A stretch of DNA of 64,000 nt from Acanthosepion lycidas (taxonomy: Eukaryota; Mollusca; Cephalopoda; Sepiida; Sepiidae). The notes under the pieces were generated by a model. That model was given only the letters and a program-made list of their open reading frames with translations. It did not search any database and was not told where the DNA came from. The position numbers were made by a program, and so were the translations under genes. This document shows, piece by piece, positions 58,535 to 64,000 of the stretch. How positions within the stretch are numbered: position 1 is the stretch's first letter; each line of letters opens with the position of its first letter. The stretch covers positions 51,305,112-51,369,111 of the forward strand of contig OZ010590.1 in NCBI GenBank assembly GCA_963932145.1, read 5' to 3'.

Positions 58535-58914
58535 AACTGGAATCAGTTTGTTGTTACAGGCTAAAGTATCAAACACGCTTCACACACTCTTAGAGATATT
58601 ATCCATCTCTCAGTTCCGAAACCGATAATGAATCATTGATTTGTATTCGTTATTGTATTGGTTGCTTTCGGAAAATAACATTTTACCTCATACACACCGA
58701 CCTCATATTCAACACCTGCTTCATACCGCTCACTTTTACAGTCAGACGTGACACGCTCTAGAGATTTTTGATGTAAGGCGTGAACAGTACTAGCACCCAA
58801 ATTTAATCAGCTTTTGTCTGACAATCCATGAGTAAAATATTTGCATTTAAAATGGATTTCCTATTCCTCATAGAACACTTACAAAATCTACAGGTAAGAC
58901 CGATAAACGCGCTG

Positions 58915-58987
58915 CGCCGCGTGGCGTAATGGAAAAGGGGTCTGGCTTCCAATCAGAAGATTGCGCGTTCGAGTCTCATCGTTGTCG
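58915..58987 (+). tRNA. Arg-type tRNA-like with anticodon TCC, unit 37, probable pseudogene
   Basis: As unit 19. Confidence 0.65.
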
Positions 58988-59573
58988 AATTTTGTTGTTC
59001 AACTAGATTCTTAAATCTTCTGGAATTTATTGCTGTGATACAGCACTGAATGTCCAATTAAGAAAAAGTCGCTCAGGACTAAAGAAACAGCTTCTTTTAG
59101 TATACACGTAGATTTTCTTGAACTTCAAGTCCCATTTCTTCCAGCCTTGATAATTTTGTAATTTTTTTTTTTTTTTTATTTTTTTCCGGCAGACGTAGCT
59201 TTTTAAAATAAATCAAACATTTCGTGGAAAATTTTGACATGTGCGACAATGCCTGACGAATTCATGCCTCTGATTCCATTGGAGGTGTCTTGTCACGGAA
59301 ACATCTAACAAAACATAGATTAAAAGTGTAAAGAAACTTTGACGTATTTTAATCTCGGAAAAAATGCCATCATATCGGGCGACGACAAGTATATTGATAG
59401 GAAATAAATGTCGTTGGAAAATTCATTTCACACATGAAAATAGTTGTTCCGAGAAGCATGAAAATCACGAAATTCGTCTCAGTTGTCCGTATGTGGATTA
59501 TGAACACCGTCAAATATGAAGAAATGATCTATAATGATATTCCAGTTTGACGATCGACGCCAGCATGTTTTAG

Positions 59574-59657
59574 GTCAGGGTGGCCGAGCGGTCTAAGGCG
59601 CTGCGTTCAGGTCGCAGTCGGGTCTTCCCGGCGTGGGTTCGAATCCCACTCCTGACA
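59574..59657 (+). tRNA. tRNA-Leu(CAG), unit 38
   Basis: Identical to the reference, with flanks of the unit 24 type. Confidence 0.97.
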
Positions 59658-60059
59658 ATAGGACTTTATTTTCTTTTGCTATGATATATTTAGTCTTCCA
59701 TGTAAAAAATGAAAAAGAAAGAGCATTAAATTAAAAATCGCGTCTGTTGGCATGTCAATATTACGATCTAGAAGTTATGAAGAGCGTAAAAATACTAAAA
59801 TGTAAATCATTTTGAAAACGATGCGTGCAATTATACTGAACATAGGCTAGCTGTGTAAAATATAGTCATTCTTGAATACTAGACGATTCTGTGGTCAATG
59901 TGCAGAAATTGAATTTGAAAATAAATTTACTTTCTTGAAAGTTAACTTTTCCTAAAAGTTTTATTTTCGCCGTAATTATTGATGGATTGAGAATTATTTC
60001 GGAGCCGAGATATCAAATTGAATTTGGGAAAAAAAAAAAAAAAAACTATAGGAAAAGCA

Positions 60060-60131
60060 TTCCGACACCGGGAATCGAACCCTACCAGCCTGGGTGAAAG
60101 CCAGGAATCCTAACCACTAGACCATGTGGGA
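60060..60131 (-). tRNA. tRNA-Glu(TTC), unit 38, late form
   Basis: TAGGG T stem with one variable-loop change (CCCTACCAG on +). The anticodon stem and D arm are intact. Shared with unit 40. Confidence 0.79.
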
Positions 60132-60511
60132 AACGGGAATCAGTTTGTTGTTACAGGCTAAAGTATCAAACACGCTTCACACACTCTTAGAGATATTATC
60201 CATCTCTCAGTTCCGAAACCGATAATGAATCATTGATTTGTATTCGTTATTGTATTGGTTGCTTTCGGAAAATAACATTTTACCTCATACACACCGACCT
60301 CATATTCAACACCTGCTTCATACCGCTCACTTTTACAGTCAGACGTGACACGTTCTAGAGATTTTTGATGTAAGGCGTAAACAGTACTAGCACCCAAATT
60401 TAATCAGCTTTTGTCTGACAATCCATGAGTAAAATATTTGCATTTAAAATGGATTTCCTATTCCTCATAGAACATTTACAAAATCTACAGGTAAGAACGA
60501 TTAACGGGCTG

Positions 60512-60584
60512 CGCCGCGTGGCGTAATGGAAAAGGCGTCTGGCTTCGAATCAGAAGATTGCGAGTTCGAGTCTCGTCGTTGTCG
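60512..60584 (+). tRNA. tRNA-Arg(TCG)-like, unit 38
   Basis: As the unit 20 late reference. Confidence 0.8.
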
Positions 60585-61169
60585 AATTTTGTAGTTCAAC
60601 TAGATTCTTAAATCTTCTGGAATTTATTGCTGTGATACAGCACTGAATGTCCAATTTAGAAAAAGTCGCTAAGGACTAAAGAACAGCCTCTTTCAGTATA
60701 TACGTAGATTTTCTTGAACTTCAAGTCCCATTTCTTCCAGCCTTGATAATTTTGTAATTTTTTTTTTTTTTTTATTTTTTTCCGGCAGACGTAGGTTTTT
60801 AAAATAAATCAAACATTTCGTGGAAAATTTTGACATGTGCGACAATGCCTGACGAATTCATGCCTCTGATTCCATCGGAGGTGTCTTGTCACGGAAACAT
60901 CTAACAAAACATAGATTAAAAGTGTAAAGAAACTTTGACGTATTTTAATCTCGGAAAAAATGCCATCATATCGGGCGACGACAAGTATATTGATAGGAAA
61001 TAAATGTCGTTGGAAAATTCATTTCACACATGAAAATAGTTGTTCCGAGAAGCATGAAAATCACGAAATTCGTCTCAGTTGTCCGTATGTGGATTATGAA
61101 CACCGTCAAATATGAAGAAATGATCTATAATGATATTCCAGTTTGACGATCGACGCTAGCATGCTTTAG

Positions 61170-61253
61170 GTCAGGGTGGCCGAGCGGTCTAAGGCGCTGC
61201 GTTCAGGTCGCAGTCGGGTCTTCCCGGCGTGGGTTCGAATCCCACTCCTGACA
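61170..61253 (+). tRNA. tRNA-Leu(CAG), unit 39
   Basis: Identical to the reference. Confidence 0.97.
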
Positions 61254-61663
61254 ATAGGACGACGTTATTTTCTTTTGCTATGATATATTTAGTCTTCCAT
61301 GTAAAAAATGAAAAAGAAGGAGCATTAAATTAAAAATCGCGTCTGTTGGCATGTCAATATTACGATCTAGAAGTTATGAAGAGCGTAAAAATACTAAAAT
61401 GTAAATCATTTTGAAAACGATGCGTGCAATTGTACTGAACATAGGCTAGCTGTGTAAAATATAGTCATTCTTGAATACTAGACGATTCTGTGGTCAATGT
61501 GCAGAAATTGAATTTGAAAATAAATTTACTTTCTTGAAAGTTAACTTTTCCTAAAAGTTTTATTTTCGCCGTAATTATTGATGGATTGAGAATTATTTCG
61601 GAGCCGAGATATCAAATTGAATTTGGGAAAAAAAAAAAAAAAAAAAAACCTATAGGAAAAGAA

Positions 61664-61735
61664 TTCCGACACCGGGAATCGAACCCTAGCAGCCTGGGTG
61701 AAAGCCAGGAATCCTAACCACTAGACCATGTGGGA
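61664..61735 (-). tRNA. tRNA-Glu(TTC), unit 39, late form
   Basis: As unit 20. Confidence 0.8.
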
Positions 61736-62115
61736 AACTGGAATCAGTTTGTTGTTACAGGCTAAAGTATCAAACACGCTTCACACACTCTTAGAGATAT
61801 TATCCATCTCTCAGTTCCGAAACCGATAATGAATCATTGATTTGTATTCGTTATTGTATTGGTTGCTTTCGGAAAATAACATTTTACCTCATACACACCG
61901 ACCTCATATTCAACACCTGCTTCATACCGCTCACTTTTACAGTCAGACGTGACACGCTCTAGAGATTTTTGATGTAAGGCGTGAACAGTACTAGCACCCA
62001 AATTTAATCAGCTTTTGTCTGACAATCCATGAGTAAAATATTTGCATTTAAAATGGATTTCCTATTCCTCATAGAACATTTACAAAATCTACAGGTAAGA
62101 CCGATAAACGCGCTG

Positions 62116-62188
62116 CGCCGCGTGGCGTAATGGAAAAGGGGTCTGGCTTCCAATCAGAAGATTGCGCGTTCGAGTCTCATCGTTGTCG
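62116..62188 (+). tRNA. Arg-type tRNA-like with anticodon TCC, unit 39, probable pseudogene
   Basis: As unit 19. Confidence 0.65.
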
Positions 62189-62774
62189 AATTTTGTTGTT
62201 CAACTAGATTCTTAAATCTTCTGGAATTTATTGCTGTGATACAGCACTGAATGTCCAATTAAGAAAAAGTCGCTCAGGACTAAAGAAACAGCTTCTTTTA
62301 GTATACACGTAGATTTTCTTGAACTTCAAGTCCCATTTCTTCCAGCCTTGATAATTTTGTAATTTTTTTTTTTTTTTTATTTTTTTCCGGCAGACGTAGC
62401 TTTTTAAAATAAATCAAACATTTCGTGGAAAATTTTGACATGTGCGACAATGCCTGACGAATTCATGCCTCTGATTCCATTGGAGGTGTCTTGTCACGGA
62501 AACATCTAACAAAACATAGATTAAAAGTGTAAAGAAACTTTGACGTATTTTAATCTCGGAAAAAATGCCATCATATCGGGCGACGACAAGTATATTGATA
62601 GGAAATAAATGTCGTTGGAAAATTCATTTCACACATGAAAATAGTTGTTCCGAGAAGCATGAAAATCACGAAATTCGTCTCAGTTGTCCGTATGTGGATT
62701 ATGAACACCGTCAAATATGAAGAAATGATCTATAATGATATTCCAGTTTGACGATCGACGCCAGCATGTTTTAG

Positions 62775-62858
62775 GTCAGGGTGGCCGAGCGGTCTAAGGC
62801 GCTGCGTTCAGGTCGCAGTCGGGTCTTCCCGGCGTGGGTTCGAATCCCACTCCTGACA
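62775..62858 (+). tRNA. tRNA-Leu(CAG), unit 40
   Basis: Identical to the reference, with flanks of the unit 24 type. Confidence 0.97.
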
Positions 62859-63260
62859 ATAGGACTTTATTTTCTTTTGCTATGATATATTTAGTCTTCC
62901 ATGTAAAAAATGAAAAAGAAAGAGCATTAAATTAAAAATCGCGTCTGTTGGCATGTCAATATTACGATCTAGAAGTTATGAAGAGCGTAAAAATACTAAA
63001 ATGTAAATCATTTTGAAAACGATGCGTGCAATTATACTGAACATAGGCTAGCTGTGTAAAATATAGTCATTCTTGAATACTAGACGATTCTGTGGTCAAT
63101 GTGCAGAAATTGAATTTGAAAATAAATTTACTTTCTTGAAAGTTAACTTTTCCTAAAAGTTTTATTTTCGCCGTAATTATTGATGGATTGAGAATTATTT
63201 CGGAGCCGAGATATCAAATTGAATTTGGGAAAAAAAAAAAAAAAACCTATAGGAAAAGCA

Positions 63261-63332
63261 TTCCGACACCGGGAATCGAACCCTACCAGCCTGGGTGAAA
63301 GCCAGGAATCCTAACCACTAGACCATGTGGGA
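63261..63332 (-). tRNA. tRNA-Glu(TTC), unit 40, late form
   Basis: As unit 38. Confidence 0.79.
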
Positions 63333-63712
63333 AACGGGAATCAGTTTGTTGTTACAGGCTAAAGTATCAAACACGCTTCACACACTCTTAGAGATATTAT
63401 CCATCTCTCAGTTCCGAAACCGATAATGAATCATTGATTTGTATTCGTTATTGTATTGGTTGCTTTCGGAAAATAACATTTTACCTCATACACACCGACC
63501 TCATATTCAACACCTGCTTCATACCGCTCACTTTTACAGTCAGACGTGACACGCTCTAGAGATTTTTTATGTAAGGCGTAAACAGTACTAGCACCCAAAT
63601 TTAATCAGCTTTTGTCTGACAATCCATGAGTAAAATATTTGCATTTAAAATGGATTTCCTATTCCTCATAGAACATTTACAAAATCTACAGGTAAGAACG
63701 ATTAACGGGCTG

Positions 63713-63785
63713 CGCCGCGTGGCGTAATGGAAAAGGCGTCTGGCTTCGAATCAGAAGATTGCGAGTTCGAGTCTCGTCGTTGTCG
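63713..63785 (+). tRNA. tRNA-Arg(TCG)-like, unit 40
   Basis: As the unit 20 late reference. Confidence 0.8.
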
Positions 63786-64000
63786 AATTTTGTAGTTCAA
63801 CTAGATTCTTAAATCTTCTGGAATTTATTGCTGTGATACAGCACTGAATGTCCAATTTAGAAAAAGTCGCTAAGGACTAAAGAACAGCCTCTTTCAGTAT
63901 ATACGTAGATTTTCTTGAACTTCAAGTCCCATTTCTTCCAGCCTTGATAATTTTGTAATTTTTTTTTTTTTTTTTTTTTTTTCCGGCAGACGTAGGTTTT

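Larger units (their letters stand above)
58535..61735. repeat. Two-unit higher-order repeat, first copy
   Basis: Period 3,201 bp, measured at four places: tRNA-Leu 59574/62775, tRNA-Glu 60060/63261, Arg-type 58915/62116 and 60512/63713. It alternates an Arg-body TCC gene with a TCG gene, and units 38 and 40 share CCCTACCAG in tRNA-Glu. Confidence 0.8.
1..64000. repeat. Tandem array of a ~1.6 kb three-tRNA unit (40 units plus a partial one)
   Basis: The same unit recurs head to tail without interruption. Successive tRNA-Leu starts are 1,586-1,607 bp apart. Spacers are as similar between units as the tRNAs are, so whole units are being homogenised, not just the genes. Length differences come from homopolymer runs plus a few small indels: 6 bp TTTGAA present or absent, an 11 bp deletion, and a 3 bp deletion after tRNA-Leu. 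Tandem tRNA arrays are known in other eukaryotes (for example Xenopus and Entamoeba). I infer maintenance by unequal crossing over and gene conversion. Confidence 0.98.
29288..64000. repeat. Subfamily C (units 19-40)
   Basis: Diagnostic changes are ATTCTGTGG for ATTCCGTGG, TTTCGGAGCC for TTTCCGAGCC in nearly all units, TACAAAATCTACAGG before the Arg-type gene, and from unit 20 AACCCTAG or AACCCTAC in tRNA-Glu. Arg-type genes regain A58 but show several anticodons. An 11 bp deletion (TGTAATCTTG for TGTAAAATATAGTCATTCTTG) marks units 20, 21, 25, 26, 27, 31, 32, 33 and 36. Confidence 0.85.
61736..64000. repeat. Two-unit higher-order repeat, second copy (cut by window end)
   Basis: Continues the 3,201 bp alternation in units 39-40. 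The window ends inside the spacer after unit 40, so the array continues to the right. Confidence 0.75.

Noticed and set aside
1..64000. CRISPR array or rDNA/5S/U6 cluster
   Set aside because: Repeat period is far too long for CRISPR, and no rRNA, U6, SRP or spliced-leader sequence is recognisable in the spacers on either strand.
1..64000. Transposon insertion or tRNA-derived SINE
   Set aside because: I see no target-site duplications, terminal repeats, transposase or reverse transcriptase. The poly-T run lies about 170 bp from the nearest tRNA and is not a SINE tail, and units join head to tail without dispersed copies in view.

Overview
The whole window is one tandem array of a roughly 1.6 kb unit. 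I count 40 units, numbered 1-40 from each tRNA-Leu start, plus part of a preceding unit at the left end. Spacing between successive tRNA-Leu starts is 1,586-1,607 bp, averaging about 1,596. Each unit holds three tRNA or tRNA-like genes in a fixed order: tRNA-Leu(CAG) on +, tRNA-Glu(TTC) on - about 400 bp further on, and an Arg-type tRNA(TCG) on + about 380 bp beyond that. About 580 bp of spacer then leads to the next tRNA-Leu. This gives 120 tRNA loci. I see no credible protein-coding gene. The short ORFs are chance reading frames in spacer or across the tRNAs, repeated only because the DNA is repeated.

The organism is a eukaryote, most likely an animal. None of the tRNAs encodes its 3' CCA. 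All carry internal A-box and B-box promoters and are followed by oligo-T RNA polymerase III terminators. The tRNA-Leu body closely resembles metazoan tRNA-Leu(CAG) as I remember it. The spacers are AT-rich. I cannot name the species.

Layout: bases 1-534 are the tail of a divergent unit with about 50 extra bases, suggesting an array edge nearby. Units 1-6 (subfamily A) lack a 6-bp TTTGAA segment in the Leu-Glu spacer. Units 7-18 (subfamily B) have it and include a nearly uniform run (units 11-16). Units 19-40 (subfamily C) differ in all three tRNAs and are organised into higher-order repeats: three blocks of six, six and five units (period 9,559 bp, the last block having lost one unit), then a two-unit repeat of 3,201 bp at the right end.

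The three genes are not equally well kept. Twenty-two of the 40 tRNA-Leu copies have the same intact sequence. Every tRNA-Glu carries a C:C mismatch at acceptor pair 4:69. Every Arg-type gene has acceptor and D-stem mismatches. Anticodons have changed in several copies: Glu body with TTT (units 3, 5, 6), Arg body with TCC (eight units), TCA (units 30, 35) or TTG (unit 21), and Leu body with TAG (unit 1). The simplest reading is a tRNA-Leu amplification that carries two decaying passenger genes and is homogenised by unequal exchange. A functional pool of altered tRNAs cannot be excluded from sequence alone.
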